Positions 27,401-36,972 are shown, counted from the first letter of the stretch. The stretch is DNA of 41,827 nucleotides from Minwuia thermotolerans (GCA_021604565.1 BQJF01000036.1:1-41827); one strand, 5' to 3'. Made by a program: numbers and translations. Notes: generated by a model from the sequence alone, not told the origin.

Positions 27401-28168
27401 GGACTTCAGGTGCCGCTCCGCGTTCGGGTGCAGCAGATGCCCGGCGTTGCGGATCGTCACCTTCTCCCGGATGCAGGTCATCACGTCCTGCAGCGGGCGG
27501 CGGGCAGGGGTGTGGTAATGCACGTCGTTGGTGGCCAGCAGACGCAGGTCATATGCGCTGGCCAGCCGCGCCAGATGGTTGATCCGAGCCCGGTCGTCGC
27601 CGCGATAGAGGTATGTCGCCGCAATGTGGCTGAGACCGGGCAGGTGCTGCACCAGACGCGGCAGTTCGGCGGCGAAGCGGTTCACGTCCGGCCCCGGCAT
27701 GGCGATCAGCACCACCTGCGCCGGTTCGGCGCCCAGGGCCTGCGCCACCATGGCCAGTGACAGGTCGCAGACGCCCTTGCGCTGCCATTCCCCCGCCGCG
27801 TCCTGCATCTTCCCGGCGGAGAGCAGGGCGCAGAGGCGACCATAACCTGCGCGGTCCTTCGGATAGGCCAGCAGGGACGGGGCATCCAGCAGGTCGAGAC
27901 GGCAGCCGATGACCGGGCGCAGGCCCGCCGCCGCCGCCTCCCCATGCACCCGCACCGTCCCGGCCATGCTGTTGCGGTCGGCGATGCCCATGGCGTCATA
28001 GCCCAGCAGGTGCGCGGACAGCACCAGATCAACCGGGTCGGAGGCCCCGCGCAGGAAGGAGAAACTGGAGACCACGCCCAGCTCCACGAAGGCTGCGGGC
28101 GGGTTGGGACGGAACGTGCCGGGGTCACGGATTCGGCGCTTCTCTGGCGTCAGCGGAGCTTCCGGCAT
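24443..28168 (-). CDS. dnaE2: Error-prone DNA polymerase III alpha subunit DnaE2, with an in-frame repeat insertion
   Basis: A 1241-residue translesion polymerase. The N-terminal PHP domain begins VELGVVSSFSFLRGASDPVD. The catalytic aspartates lie in PPDIDVDFEHERREEV (about residues 404-420). The helix-hairpin-helix region (GLSKEDAARLLRHRG) and an OB fold (about 1120-1200, VSMAGIVLIRQRPG and FITLEDETGVANLVVWP) follow, and no C-terminal replicative tail, as expected for DnaE2. Residues of about 830-956 are an insertion built from 43-residue repeats containing HAVPGLDPGT; without them the length fits the family. It is the last gene of the imuA-imuB-dnaE2 SOS operon; its ATG shares one base with the imuB stop (TGATG). 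Confidence 0.95.
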   Translation of the reverse strand: MPEAPLTPEKRRIRDPGTFRPNPPAAFVELGVVSSFSFLRGASDPVDLVLSAHLLGYDAMGIADRNSMAGTVRVHGEAAAAGLRPVIGCRLDLLDAPSLLAYPKDRAGYGRLCALLSAGKMQDAAGEWQRKGVCDLSLAMVAQALGAEPAQVVLIAMPGPDVNRFAAELPRLVQHLPGLSHIAATYLYRGDDRARINHLARLASAYDLRLLATNDVHYHTPARRPLQDVMTCIREKVTIRNAGHLLHPNAERHLKSPAEMQRLFADWPEAISESRRIADACSFSLSELRYEYPEETVPHGRTPDAQLALLTREGAAERYPDGVPDDVQQTLNKELALIQKMNIARYFLTIKDIIDFARGEGILCQGRGSAANSAVCYCLKITSVDPAQHQLLFERFISEERKEPPDIDVDFEHERREEVIQHIYARYGRDRAGLCATVIHYRPRMAIREVGKVMGLSEDVTTALARTVWGSWGASVEDGMVTEAGLDLSDPHLKRTIALTHELIGMPRHLSQHVGGFILTQRPLVETVPIGNGAMADRSFIEWDKDDIDTLGILKVDVLALGMLTCIRKGFDMLRAHHGLDLSLATVPQEDAAVYDMLCKGDSVGVFQVESRAQMNMLPRLKPRTFYDLVIEVAIVRPGPIQGDMVHPYLRRRQGKEPEVYPSPGPEHDPDELKNILKRTLGVPIFQEQAMKIAMVAACFSPVEANQLRKAMATFRSKGLVSEHREKMVGRMVERGYDPEFAERCFSQIEGFGEYGFPESHAASFAHLVYVSSWMKHHYPAVFAAALLNSQPMGFYAPAQIVRDAREHGVTVLGVDVNYSDWDNTLEPLQAARPDQDREHRGEGGEGAPDRAPHHHAVPGLDPGTHGATRTPQAGPSDQVRGHRRKGGEGASDRATSQHAVPGLDPGTQDAARTPQAGPSDQVRGHRREGGESASDRATSQHAVPGLDPGTHDAAPTFQASSPDQPRPQTFALRLGLRQVTGLSKEDAARLLRHRGQPYESVEELRSRAGMSARGIQTLAAADAFRSLGRDRRGALWDARTVKNAPDLPLFTWQETHDEGPDTDVLLPAMPLSEHVVADYQTLRLSLKAHPMEFLRERYRAEGFTTADRLRALGNGRAVSMAGIVLIRQRPGSAAGVVFITLEDETGVANLVVWPDTLKQYRRTIMGARLMAVHGMVQMDDDVIHIIAKRLVDETGQLIHLSDDLMRSPIARADHVTSPLPGHTARHPRNVRVIPKSRDFH
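25301..25671 (+). repeat. Palindromic repeat array inside the dnaE2 reading frame
   Basis: Copies of the palindromic repeat seen at 12412-12745, here within coding sequence. Two full units have left stems GCCCTCGGA/TCCGAGGGC beginning at 25393 and 25522, exactly 129 bases (43 codons) apart, with right stems CCCGGG-TCAAG-CCCGGG. A right-half unit lies at about 25301-25345 and a degenerate left half at about 25650-25671. Read on the minus strand, the array stays open and encodes repeats containing HAVPGLDPGT and QAGPSDQVRGHRR. It replaces the short linker between DNTLEPLQAA and TFALRLGLRQVTGLS, a variable loop in DnaE2 proteins. Analogous in-frame palindromic elements are known in Rickettsia. 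Confidence 0.88.
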
Positions 28169-29736
28169 CAGGCATCCAGCCCGTGCATGAACCAGTGCGG
28201 GTTACCGCCGCGTCCGTCACCGGCCACCCCCTCCCGATAGATCCAGTAGCGACGGCCGTCGCTGTCCTCCACATTGTAATAGTCGCGCAGGCGCACGATG
28301 GATTTCTCCCGCCACCATTCCGGTGCAATCCGCTCCGGCCCGCCGCTGCGCACCACCCGGTGGGTCTGCCGCCGCCAGATGAAACGCGCCGGGGGACCGT
28401 CGGGAATGGCGTGCAGTACCTCCACCTCCTCCGGTCGGGGCAGCAGCCGCAACGGGCGATGGGGGGCAGGCAACTCCGATGCTTTCGCTGTCGTGGCGCG
28501 TGCCGGACCCGGCATGGCCGTATCCGCCGGAACCAGCACCTCCGCCCGCTCCGGCACATGGCTGCCGTGCCCCAGCGGACGCAGCACCGACTGCCGCCCC
28601 AGCCGCGCGATCAGCCGGTCGATCAGCCGTGACAGGGCCACGCCGGTATCGGTTTCACCGCTCAGGTCCGGCTGTGTCAGGGCCAGGTCCTGACCGTCGA
28701 TCACGTCCAGCACCATGGCCTCGAACCCGAAGCCGGGATCAAGTGTTTCGATCCTGTTCTCGAACAGCTTCGCCAGATGTTCCGGCGCGCGGCTGGGACG
28801 GCTGGTGGCGACCTGAATGGCGGAAACTCCGCCATCGACACGGAATCCGCTGAACCGCAGGCAGCGGGCACCGATGTTCCGTGTCTCCATCTGTATGGCC
28901 AGATCCCGCATCAGGTGGTCCAGCACATGGCTGAAGCTGTCGATCTCCGTGATCGGTTCGGCCAGCGTGCGCAGGCTGCGCAGCGGTTCCGTGATCGCGG
29001 CGGCGACCAGGGGCTCCGTGGTCCGGCCCATGGCCTGATCCAGTCGGGCCAGCGGATTGGCGGGCAGGGGTGTGCCATGGCGGAACCGCCGGGCCATGGC
29101 CGCGCGGGGGACTTCGGCCAGCGCCGCGATGGTGCGAAACCCCAGCCGTTCCAGCAGCAGTACCGTATTGCCGTCCAGCCGCAGCGCCGCCACGGGCAGG
29201 GCACCCAGCCGCTCCGCCAGCCTGTCGGGCGGACAGACCGCCACCTTCTCCTGCCCATGCCGGGCGAAGGCCCAGGCGCTGCCGACCGTCGGGGCGATGG
29301 CGATGTGCGCGGTCAGCCCCAGTTGCGCGAAGGCCCGGCGCATGTCTGCGATCAGCGCCGCCTCCCCACCCCACAGGTGATCGGCCCCGGTGGTGTCGAG
29401 CATCAGCCCGTCCGCCCCGTCGGTCCGGGTCCAGGGACACCAGCGTCGGCACCAGTGGGACAGGCGGGCCAGATCGGCGTGGTCCAGCCGTTCCTCCGCC
29501 TCCTCCACCCGCAGGTCGGGCACCAGCGTGCGCATGTCGGTGACCCGCGCGCCGCGGGCCATGCCCAACGCCGCAGCGGCGGCATTCATGTCATGGATCA
29601 CCGGGCCGTGGGTGCCAGGGCGGGCCAGCACGACCGGTTCGGTTTCAGCCGTCGCCTTCTCGCCGTAATGCCGCCGCCGCCAGCGCTGGATCGCGAAGTG
29701 GGGCAGCCAGATGGAGACGATGCGCCGTGCGGTCAT
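28168..29736 (-). CDS. imuB: ImuB, Y-family DNA polymerase-like mutasome protein
   Basis: A 522-residue protein with the Y-family polymerase layout but no acidic catalytic residue in the first motif (IVSIWLPHFAIQRWRRRH, where active enzymes have Asp). ImuB proteins are inactive adaptors that link ImuA and DnaE2 to the beta clamp. Other visible parts are GLMLDTTGADHLWGGE, the little-finger-like region (SRPSRAPEHLAKLFENRIE), a possible weak clamp-binding remnant LALTQPDLSGE, and the C-terminal GPERIAPEWW...RDYYNVEDSDGRRYWIYREG typical of ImuB. I chose the ATG at 29736 (MTARRIVSIWLP); the longer open frame is proline-rich antisense-like sequence. It overlaps imuA by 92 bases and touches dnaE2. 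Confidence 0.92.
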   Translation of the reverse strand: MTARRIVSIWLPHFAIQRWRRRHYGEKATAETEPVVLARPGTHGPVIHDMNAAAAALGMARGARVTDMRTLVPDLRVEEAEERLDHADLARLSHWCRRWCPWTRTDGADGLMLDTTGADHLWGGEAALIADMRRAFAQLGLTAHIAIAPTVGSAWAFARHGQEKVAVCPPDRLAERLGALPVAALRLDGNTVLLLERLGFRTIAALAEVPRAAMARRFRHGTPLPANPLARLDQAMGRTTEPLVAAAITEPLRSLRTLAEPITEIDSFSHVLDHLMRDLAIQMETRNIGARCLRFSGFRVDGGVSAIQVATSRPSRAPEHLAKLFENRIETLDPGFGFEAMVLDVIDGQDLALTQPDLSGETDTGVALSRLIDRLIARLGRQSVLRPLGHGSHVPERAEVLVPADTAMPGPARATTAKASELPAPHRPLRLLPRPEEVEVLHAIPDGPPARFIWRRQTHRVVRSGGPERIAPEWWREKSIVRLRDYYNVEDSDGRRYWIYREGVAGDGRGGNPHWFMHGLDA

Positions 29737-30406
29737 ATCCCCCCTCCCATGTGCCGGGCCGCGCGTCGCGGGCGCGGAACAGTTCGGTGCGCCAGCGTGG
29801 CTCCCCCGGTGCGCGCGGGTCGTGCGGATGCGGGGCGGAGGCGGCGGAGGCCACACGCCAGCGTCGTCGCGCTACGGAGGCACTGGCCGCCACCCCGCCG
29901 AAACGGATCAGGAAGGCGGGTATTCCCACCCGTTCCGACCGCATTGCCAGGCGTTTCGTGGCGGTGAAGTCCAGCGCCTTCGGTTCGCCCCATATCTCTC
30001 CGATCACGGCACCAAGCGACGGGCATGCCAGACCCTCCTCCATTGTCCAGAGCACGTCCCCCGCATGGCGGGCGCAGGCCAGGATCAGCCTGTCCGGGTC
30101 GCCGCCGAAGCGCGCCAGCGCCCGGCCATGGGGCTGCCCCACCTCCTGCGCGCACATGCGGTCCTGCACCCACAGGATCGACTGCGCGCGCGGCACCTGC
30201 GCCAGGGCGAAGCCCACCGCGCCGACATCCCGCGAGTCCGCGAAGACCTCCACCAACTGCGGCTTTCCCGGCAGCGGTGGCGACTGGATATCCGCCGTTG
30301 CGGGCGGCTCCGCACCCTGCCGGTCCCGCGCCATGGCGGGTGGTTTCAGGGTCTGCAGACGGTCCGGAACAGGCGACAGGACTGAGGTGTGGAGACGTGC
30401 ATTCAT
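29645..30406 (-). CDS. imuA: ImuA, RecA-like SOS mutasome protein
   Basis: A 253-residue protein of the ImuA/SulA-like family. The core (VEVFADSRDVGAVGFALAQV, ILWVQDRMCAQEVGQPHG, HAGDVLWTMEEGLACPSLGA, FTATKRLAMRSERVGIPAFLIR) matches the RecA-like fold without an intact Walker A motif. Together with ImuB and DnaE2 it carries out damage-induced mutagenesis. I chose the ATG at 30406 (MNARLHTSVLSP) because the LexA box and likely promoter occupy the bases just upstream; the in-frame start at 30442 would lie inside or before the operator. The C-terminal 30 codons overlap imuB in another frame. Confidence 0.88.
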   Translation of the reverse strand: MNARLHTSVLSPVPDRLQTLKPPAMARDRQGAEPPATADIQSPPLPGKPQLVEVFADSRDVGAVGFALAQVPRAQSILWVQDRMCAQEVGQPHGRALARFGGDPDRLILACARHAGDVLWTMEEGLACPSLGAVIGEIWGEPKALDFTATKRLAMRSERVGIPAFLIRFGGVAASASVARRRWRVASAASAPHPHDPRAPGEPRWRTELFRARDARPGTWEGGYDRTAHRLHLAAPLRDPALAAAALRREGDG

Positions 30407-30424
30407 GACGGCACGATAACAGAT

Positions 30425-30439
30425 GTTCTTATTTTGTTC
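30425..30439 (-). promoter_or_regulatory. LexA (SOS) box of the imuA-imuB-dnaE2 operon
   Basis: On the minus strand GAACAAAATAAGAAC is an exact GAAC-N7-GAAC direct repeat, the LexA operator of alphaproteobacteria. It lies 19-33 bases before the imuA ATG. A plausible promoter pair (TGGAAC, 17 bases, TATCGT) overlaps it, so bound LexA would block RNA polymerase. This shows the mutasome is DNA-damage-inducible. Confidence 0.9.
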
Positions 30440-30508
30440 CATACGGGAACGCGGAACTGGAACAGCATTTCGTGATCGTCCGTCACCATGCGCAGCAGGC
30501 CAGGAGAA

Positions 30509-31585
30509 TCAGGGTTTCAGCGTCACCATGTGATTGTCCCAGGCGATATCAGGATGGGCATCGGTCTTGCCGCCAAGCAGGACAGTGCCGGTCCCTGCCG
30601 TTGCCATGAAACCATCCCCCGACGGGGCGATGCCGCAGGTATCGGGCAGGCTGATGCTCTCCAGGAAGGCGCCGGAGCGTCCGTCGAGCACGACGATGAT
30701 CCCGCCCCGCGGGCTGGTGACGGCAATGCGCCGTCCGTCAGGCGTGGCGGCGATGGAGCCCGCGTAATTGCGCATCAACCGGGTCACGGCGGCGGGCAGG
30801 TCGATCAGCCGGATTTCCCCATTCCGGTCCCAGCGCCCGATCAGCGGCGGTTGTTCCGTTGCCACGCCCTCATGCTGGCAGCAGAACCAGGTGGCACCAT
30901 CCGGTGTTGCCGCCAGGTGACGCATGGATAGCTGGTAGAGGGCAGGGGGCAGGCTGGCGCGCGCCAGCAGGTCGCCGGACGCGAGATCCAGCCGCACCAG
31001 CGTGGACCGCATGCTGTCCAGATTGAGCTTCCGCCGGGGATAGTCCGGATGCGTGAGGATGCCGCCATTGGCAATGACCGCAGATCGTCCGTCATCCGAC
31101 AGCAGACATTCATGCGGGCCGATACCGTGCGTGGCGAATTCGCCGATGCGGCGATGGTCCCGGCGGACGTCATGCACGGCCAGCACGCCCCGCCCGGCAT
31201 CGAAATCATTCTGGGACGTGAGCAGCCGCTCTCCATCCGCGCTGAACAGGCCATGGCCATAGAAGTGACGGTTGGCGGGCAGGGGCAGCGGGGCTGAAGG
31301 CCGCATCGTGGCAGGGTCAAAGGGAATGGCGAAACGGCCGGGACGGCGGGCAAAGGCCACGGCGCGACGACCGTCGCGGCTGACCGCGAAACCGTGGCCC
31401 CGATCGGGCAGCGGAAACTCCCCCAGGATGTGCCCGGTCCCGCTCAGAGCCATCGCATGAAACCGTCCGTCCCGCCGCCCGGTGGTGAGAAACGTCGGAA
31501 CCACGGACGCACCCGCGACGGCCCGACCCACGGGCAGCGCCGTGCAGAACAGGCTCAGCAGCAGGGTGCGGCGGTCAGTCTCCAT
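30509..31585 (-). CDS. DUF1513 domain-containing protein of the iron (imelysin) cluster
   Basis: A 358-residue exported protein. The N terminus METDRRTLLLSLFCTALPVG looks like a twin-arginine signal. The rest is a seven-bladed-propeller-like DUF1513 domain with the characteristic NRHFYGHGLFSADGERLLTS, DFDAGRGVLAVHD and FATHGIGPHECLLSDD. The family is found almost only beside imelysin and DUF1111 genes in iron-regulated clusters; its biochemical role is unknown. The ATG at 31585 is used; a TTG one codon upstream adds one residue. It overlaps the end of the upstream imelysin gene by 11 bases, so the two are coupled. Last gene of the cluster. Confidence 0.88.
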   Translation of the reverse strand: METDRRTLLLSLFCTALPVGRAVAGASVVPTFLTTGRRDGRFHAMALSGTGHILGEFPLPDRGHGFAVSRDGRRAVAFARRPGRFAIPFDPATMRPSAPLPLPANRHFYGHGLFSADGERLLTSQNDFDAGRGVLAVHDVRRDHRRIGEFATHGIGPHECLLSDDGRSAVIANGGILTHPDYPRRKLNLDSMRSTLVRLDLASGDLLARASLPPALYQLSMRHLAATPDGATWFCCQHEGVATEQPPLIGRWDRNGEIRLIDLPAAVTRLMRNYAGSIAATPDGRRIAVTSPRGGIIVVLDGRSGAFLESISLPDTCGIAPSGDGFMATAGTGTVLLGGKTDAHPDIAWDNHMVTLKP

Positions 31586-32660
31586 CAAGGGAATTGAACC
31601 CTCTGGTCAGGCCCAGCGCAGGCAGCAGCCGGGTGTCATGCAGATCGACGGCAGCCTGCAGCGGGATACGGGCGTATTGCAGCAGATCGTGGGTTGCCGG
31701 GTCGGCGATCCGTGCCGCGATCCCGCCCGGAAATTCCAGCGCGGCGCGGATCGCCGCCCCGGACTGGCTCAGCTCGAAATCCAGCTCCCGGAACAGGTTC
31801 TGCATATCCGGATCGTCAAGGCCCGGCAGGTCGGGATGGGAAAGCACCGCGCGGCTGGCGGCGATGTTCACGGCAACGGCGCGCAGCGTCATGCCGGAAA
31901 GCCGAAAGGGCGCTGACAGCGGGTTGGCGCTTGCCGGACCATCCCTGAGCACGCGCCCGAGCTTCTGTTGCTCGACGATCACCAGTTGCTCCATCGCAGC
32001 CTTCAGCAGGGCCTTCACCGCTTCGCCCTGATCGCGGTAGAGCGGGTTCTCAGGTCCCGGATGGCGCAGCAACTCTGCCTGACTGTCGCGCCAGCCGATC
32101 AGCAGCGCCTCTGCGGTTTCATGGGTCACATCGGTAATGGCTGTCCCGTAGCGACAGGCATAATCGGGCATCACCCCATCGGCAGCCTCCGCCAGAACCT
32201 GTTCCAGGGCCGACAGACCCTGCACGGCGACACTCTTGCCCCTCAGTGTCGTCGGGTCGGTGGCGGTCTGGTCCTGCTCTTCCAGGATCCGGCGCACCTG
32301 CCGCATTCCGAGTCCGCGCCTGTCGGGCCAGAAGTTCAGCCGGGCGAGGCGATTGTCCTGCCGTCCCGGACCGAAGCGGTACATCTCCACCCGGGAGAAG
32401 GCAGCCACAAGATCGCGAAAGGCCGCCTGCGCATCTGACAGGGTTTCCGGCGACGGCGTCCCGCAAGCCGCGCGCATGGTGCGCTGCTGTTCCGCCGTTG
32501 CCACCACCAGCACTGCGTGATCGGGCAGGATCGTTTCCGAAAGTATGGTCTCGACCAGCCGTTCCTGAAGTACCGCCTGGGCGGATGTCGTGTCGGCCAG
32601 TGCGGGCGTGACGCCGACGACGCCAAGGCCGATCAGCAGGAATATCGACGGCAGGCGCAT
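31575..32660 (-). CDS. Imelysin family protein, second copy
   Basis: A 361-residue periplasmic protein with a signal peptide (MRLPSIFLLIGLGVVGVTPALA). It has the all-helical imelysin fold; segments such as FSRVEMYRFGPGRQDNRLARLNFWPD and the C-terminal AIRAALEFPGG match the family. At the place where imelysins carry GxHxxE this protein reads VQGLSALEQ, so the histidine is replaced by serine while Gly and Glu remain. The start at 32660 shares one base with the DUF1111 stop (TGATG), showing coupling. Imelysin-type proteins (IrpA, EfeO-like) are linked to periplasmic iron uptake; this variant may have a different metal or partner role. Confidence 0.88.
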   Translation of the reverse strand: MRLPSIFLLIGLGVVGVTPALADTTSAQAVLQERLVETILSETILPDHAVLVVATAEQQRTMRAACGTPSPETLSDAQAAFRDLVAAFSRVEMYRFGPGRQDNRLARLNFWPDRRGLGMRQVRRILEEQDQTATDPTTLRGKSVAVQGLSALEQVLAEAADGVMPDYACRYGTAITDVTHETAEALLIGWRDSQAELLRHPGPENPLYRDQGEAVKALLKAAMEQLVIVEQQKLGRVLRDGPASANPLSAPFRLSGMTLRAVAVNIAASRAVLSHPDLPGLDDPDMQNLFRELDFELSQSGAAIRAALEFPGGIAARIADPATHDLLQYARIPLQAAVDLHDTRLLPALGLTRGFNSLDGD

Positions 32661-34228
32661 CAGAGTGACTCCAGGAAACGGATCAGGGCGGCGCGGTCTT
32701 CCGGGGACATGTCGACCACGGTATCGCGCGCGTTCTCCGCCTCCCCGCCGTGCCAAAGGATGGCTTCCAGCAGGTTTCGTGCGCGCCCGTCGTGCAGGAA
32801 GTAGGTGTGGCCGTTGACCACCTCAGTCAGGCCGATGCCCCACAGCGGCGCGGTGCGCCATTCGCGTCCCGACGCACTGCCGACAGGGCGATTGTCCGAC
32901 AGGGCTTCACCCATGTCGTGCAGCAGCATGTCGGTGAAGGGCCAGATGAGCTGAAACCGGTGCTCGGCAACCGGTGTGTCGCGCCGCGTGACGAACTTCG
33001 GCTGATGGCACCCGGCGCATCCCGTCTCGTGGAACAGCCGCTTGCCCCTCAGCACTGTGGGGTCGGAAACATCGCGCCGGGCCGGGACCGCAAGGTTGCG
33101 GGCATAATGCGCAATCAGGGGCAAAACCGGGTCCGGTGCTTCCGTTTCACCCAGCCGCGCCTGCACGCCCGTGGCCATCTGCAGGCACTGCGACTGGGCC
33201 GGGGTGCAGTCGCCATGGTGGCGCGGGGCGAGGGGGCTTGAAACACCGATATCGCCCGCCAGCGCATCGGCGCTCTGCTGCGCGACCGTCGGGCTGCCGG
33301 CCTTCCAGCCGAACCGGCCAAGTGTTTCACCGCCCGTCGCGGCGTCCCGCACGATACTGACACGGCCCGAGATGCCGTCGCCGTTCCGGTCACCGGGGTC
33401 GGCCAGGGCGTGAATGTCGTCCGGGTGAATGGCCTCCAGCAGGCCCAGCCCGATCATCTGTGGCGCAACACGCGCGGAAAGCAGCGTCCCGGGATGCAGC
33501 GGGCCGAACGCCGGATCGCCGACGCTGTAGGCGGGATGCCGCAGGGATGCCGTTTCACCGCCGTTCAGGCTCACGGTCTCTTCCCGGTAGGTGATGACCA
33601 TGCGGCCTTCGGCGACCAGTCCCGGCACGGCGAAGTCCTGCAACTGACCGCCGTAGGTCGGTTCGGGCAGGGCAGCCACGGCACCGGAGGCTATCAGCGC
33701 CCGCTCCTCCTTCGTCTGCGGCGGAACCGACAGGCGCAGGAACATCGACGTTGCGTTGCGCTCACCGGCTTCGGGCGGATGGCCGCGCCCGTCCTTCAGG
33801 TGGCAGCGCTGGCAGGAGCGTGCGTTGTACAGTGGCCCGAGACCGTCGGAGGCCTGGGTGGAGGAGGGGGACGAGACCCAGAGCTTGCGGAACAGCGCGT
33901 TGCCCAGCTTGAAGTCCCGTTCATCTTCGAAATCCAGGTTGGCGGATGCATGGGAGAATGCATTGCCATCCGGTGTCTTGCGCGAGGTAGCGGCACCACC
34001 CGCCATCATCTCGAAAGGCTCGGCCAGATCGAAGGCCGCGGGTGCCGCCGTCACCACCCGGACACGCGCCAGATCCTTCGGCGTCAGGTCGCCACGTTTG
34101 ACCGGTTCGGCCATGACCTGCAGCAGCGACAGAATCAGAAAGGAGCCTGACAGCACGATGGCTGCCGTGGCTCCTGCGCCGATCCCGGATGTCCTGCCTG
34201 AATTTCGGGGCCAGGGGTGTCGTTGCAT
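32660..34228 (-). CDS. Di-heme oxidoreductase-like protein (DUF1111, thiol oxidoreductase family)
   Basis: A 522-residue exported c-type cytochrome. An N-terminal hydrophobic segment (about residues 15-40) serves as signal or anchor. Two heme-attachment motifs are visible, CQRCH in the N-terminal half and CAGCH in the C-terminal half. The di-heme peroxidase-like fold is supported by DGLGPLYNARSCQRCHLKDG, DRNGDGISGRVS and the C-terminal RTAPLWGIGLT...FLHDGRARNLLEAI. The family sits beside imelysins and probably handles iron redox chemistry in the periplasm; this is inference from context. The ATG at 34228 is used. A strong terminator lies just 33 bases upstream. Confidence 0.9.
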   Translation of the reverse strand: MQRHPWPRNSGRTSGIGAGATAAIVLSGSFLILSLLQVMAEPVKRGDLTPKDLARVRVVTAAPAAFDLAEPFEMMAGGAATSRKTPDGNAFSHASANLDFEDERDFKLGNALFRKLWVSSPSSTQASDGLGPLYNARSCQRCHLKDGRGHPPEAGERNATSMFLRLSVPPQTKEERALIASGAVAALPEPTYGGQLQDFAVPGLVAEGRMVITYREETVSLNGGETASLRHPAYSVGDPAFGPLHPGTLLSARVAPQMIGLGLLEAIHPDDIHALADPGDRNGDGISGRVSIVRDAATGGETLGRFGWKAGSPTVAQQSADALAGDIGVSSPLAPRHHGDCTPAQSQCLQMATGVQARLGETEAPDPVLPLIAHYARNLAVPARRDVSDPTVLRGKRLFHETGCAGCHQPKFVTRRDTPVAEHRFQLIWPFTDMLLHDMGEALSDNRPVGSASGREWRTAPLWGIGLTEVVNGHTYFLHDGRARNLLEAILWHGGEAENARDTVVDMSPEDRAALIRFLESL

Positions 34229-34260
34229 CAACAGTCTTCCGAGTGCCGGACAGTTCGTGT

Positions 34261-34301
34261 AACAAAAAAAGGTGTGGGCTGGCTCGGGGAAGCCAGCCCA
34301 C
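34261..34301 (-). terminator. Intrinsic terminator between the first imelysin gene and the DUF1111 gene
   Basis: On the minus strand an 11-base perfect stem (GTGGGCTGGCT with AGCCAGCCCAC, loop TCCCCG) at 34301-34274 is followed by ACC and a run of seven T (34270-34264). This is a textbook rho-independent terminator. It ends only about 33 bases before the DUF1111 ATG, leaving little room for a separate promoter. Confidence 0.9.
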
Positions 34302-34473
34302 GTGATCGCGAAAACGTATCACCGGATATCGGGACTTGGGACTGCATCATCGGAGGAGTGTCACGACAGGTGATGGGCGTGACAAGGAACGATGCAGAGG
34401 GTCACCCTGGTCCTTCAGTTACCCGGAAACGCCTCTGGCCATGGCAAACCAGATCGCGATCAAGGGTGGTTGG

Positions 34474-35751
<1,278 letters not shown>

Positions 35752-35791
35752 GTGAGATCCCTCCTCGGATCAGGTGAAAGTCGGATCACCC

Positions 35792-36880
35792 TCAGAATTC
35801 AATGCCGTAGGTGACGATCGCACCCAGTGTCTGGGTGCTGATGCTGGCGGCGGTGGCGCGCTTGTAGCCGACGTCCAGGCTGAAGCCGTTGGCGAAGGCA
35901 TAGCCCGCGGAGACCTGGACCTGATGGTCGAAGCTCGTGCCGTTGGCACCATCGACGTTCACGTCCTTTCCGGTGGCGGCCAGGGCCACGTTCCAGGGGC
36001 CGGTCTCACCCACCAGCGACAGGGTCAGGTAGTTGCGGTTCTCCGCGCCGACACCGCCCGCGTTCCAGAACCGGACATATTCCACCAGCGGGGTCACTGT
36101 GACGTCGTCGTTCAGGTCGAAGGACCATTCGGCACCGGCGGTGGCGCGCAGTTCGTCGTCGCCATTGTTGACGGCCAGCCGGGCGAAGCCCACGTGATAG
36201 CGCATGCCCTCCATCCCCGGCACGGCTTCACCATCCAGCGCGAGGGCGAAGGATTCCGGGAACTCGGTATTGCCCGGTCCGCCTGCGGCCAGGTTGGTCC
36301 GGCCACGGTTGGTGATGAAGGATTCACTCAGGAACGTGCGATCCAGGAAGAAGAAACTGCCCGAGAGAGTCATGGAGTCACCAACGGCGAACGCACCTCC
36401 CGCACCGACGAATTCCGCCAGTTCCACATCGTCACCCAGCAGGTCGGTGCCATAGACCCCGCCCGCCGCGTCATAGCCGATGGAGAAGTTGGGGCCGAAC
36501 TTGCCGCCATAGACCTCGACGTCATCGTTGGCCCAGGACAAGGTCAGCGTATCGACGAAGATGCCGTGATCCTGGAACACCCGGTCTTCCTGCGGCCCCG
36601 GATCGCGCACGGCCTCCAGCGTCAGGCCTGCGGTAACGGCCAGGTTCGGGTTGAGGTTCAGGTTGATGACCGGTGCCACCACGCCGCCAAGCTCGTTCTG
36701 TTCGGCATTGGGATCATCCGACTGGAAGTTGAAGTCGTTCTGCACCTCGAAGCCGACCTCACCGGTGATGTTCGGATAGGTTTCACCTTCGGCATGGGCC
36801 GCCATCGGCATGACCACAAGACCAAGAGCGGAGGCGATGGCCGCCCGCCTGATCCGCAAGGTGTTCCTGCTGTTCGTCAT
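35792..36880 (-). CDS. Porin-like outer-membrane beta-barrel protein of the iron cluster
   Basis: A 362-residue exported protein. The signal peptide is about 30 residues (IASALGLVVMPMAAHA). The rest alternates polar and hydrophobic residues in barrel-strand style (GEVGFEVQNDFNFQS, LTAEV-like strands, DVEVYGGKFGPNFSIGYDAAG). It ends AIVTYGIEF with the C-terminal phenylalanine of the BAM-recognition signal. The TLSWANDDVEVYGGK stretch is like general porins. As first gene after an iron-type operator it may bring iron or a chelate through the outer membrane; this is inferred from position. GGGGAA before the ATG can serve as ribosome site. Confidence 0.85.
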   Translation of the reverse strand: MTNSRNTLRIRRAAIASALGLVVMPMAAHAEGETYPNITGEVGFEVQNDFNFQSDDPNAEQNELGGVVAPVINLNLNPNLAVTAGLTLEAVRDPGPQEDRVFQDHGIFVDTLTLSWANDDVEVYGGKFGPNFSIGYDAAGGVYGTDLLGDDVELAEFVGAGGAFAVGDSMTLSGSFFFLDRTFLSESFITNRGRTNLAAGGPGNTEFPESFALALDGEAVPGMEGMRYHVGFARLAVNNGDDELRATAGAEWSFDLNDDVTVTPLVEYVRFWNAGGVGAENRNYLTLSLVGETGPWNVALAATGKDVNVDGANGTSFDHQVQVSAGYAFANGFSLDVGYKRATAASISTQTLGAIVTYGIEF

Positions 36881-36972
36881 ATGGATTCCCCAATAGTTCC
36901 TGAGTGTGCAGGAGCATCGACAGGCGGTCGGCTTCTCCGGTCGGACTCGACTGTGTTCTGTGCTCGTTGTTA

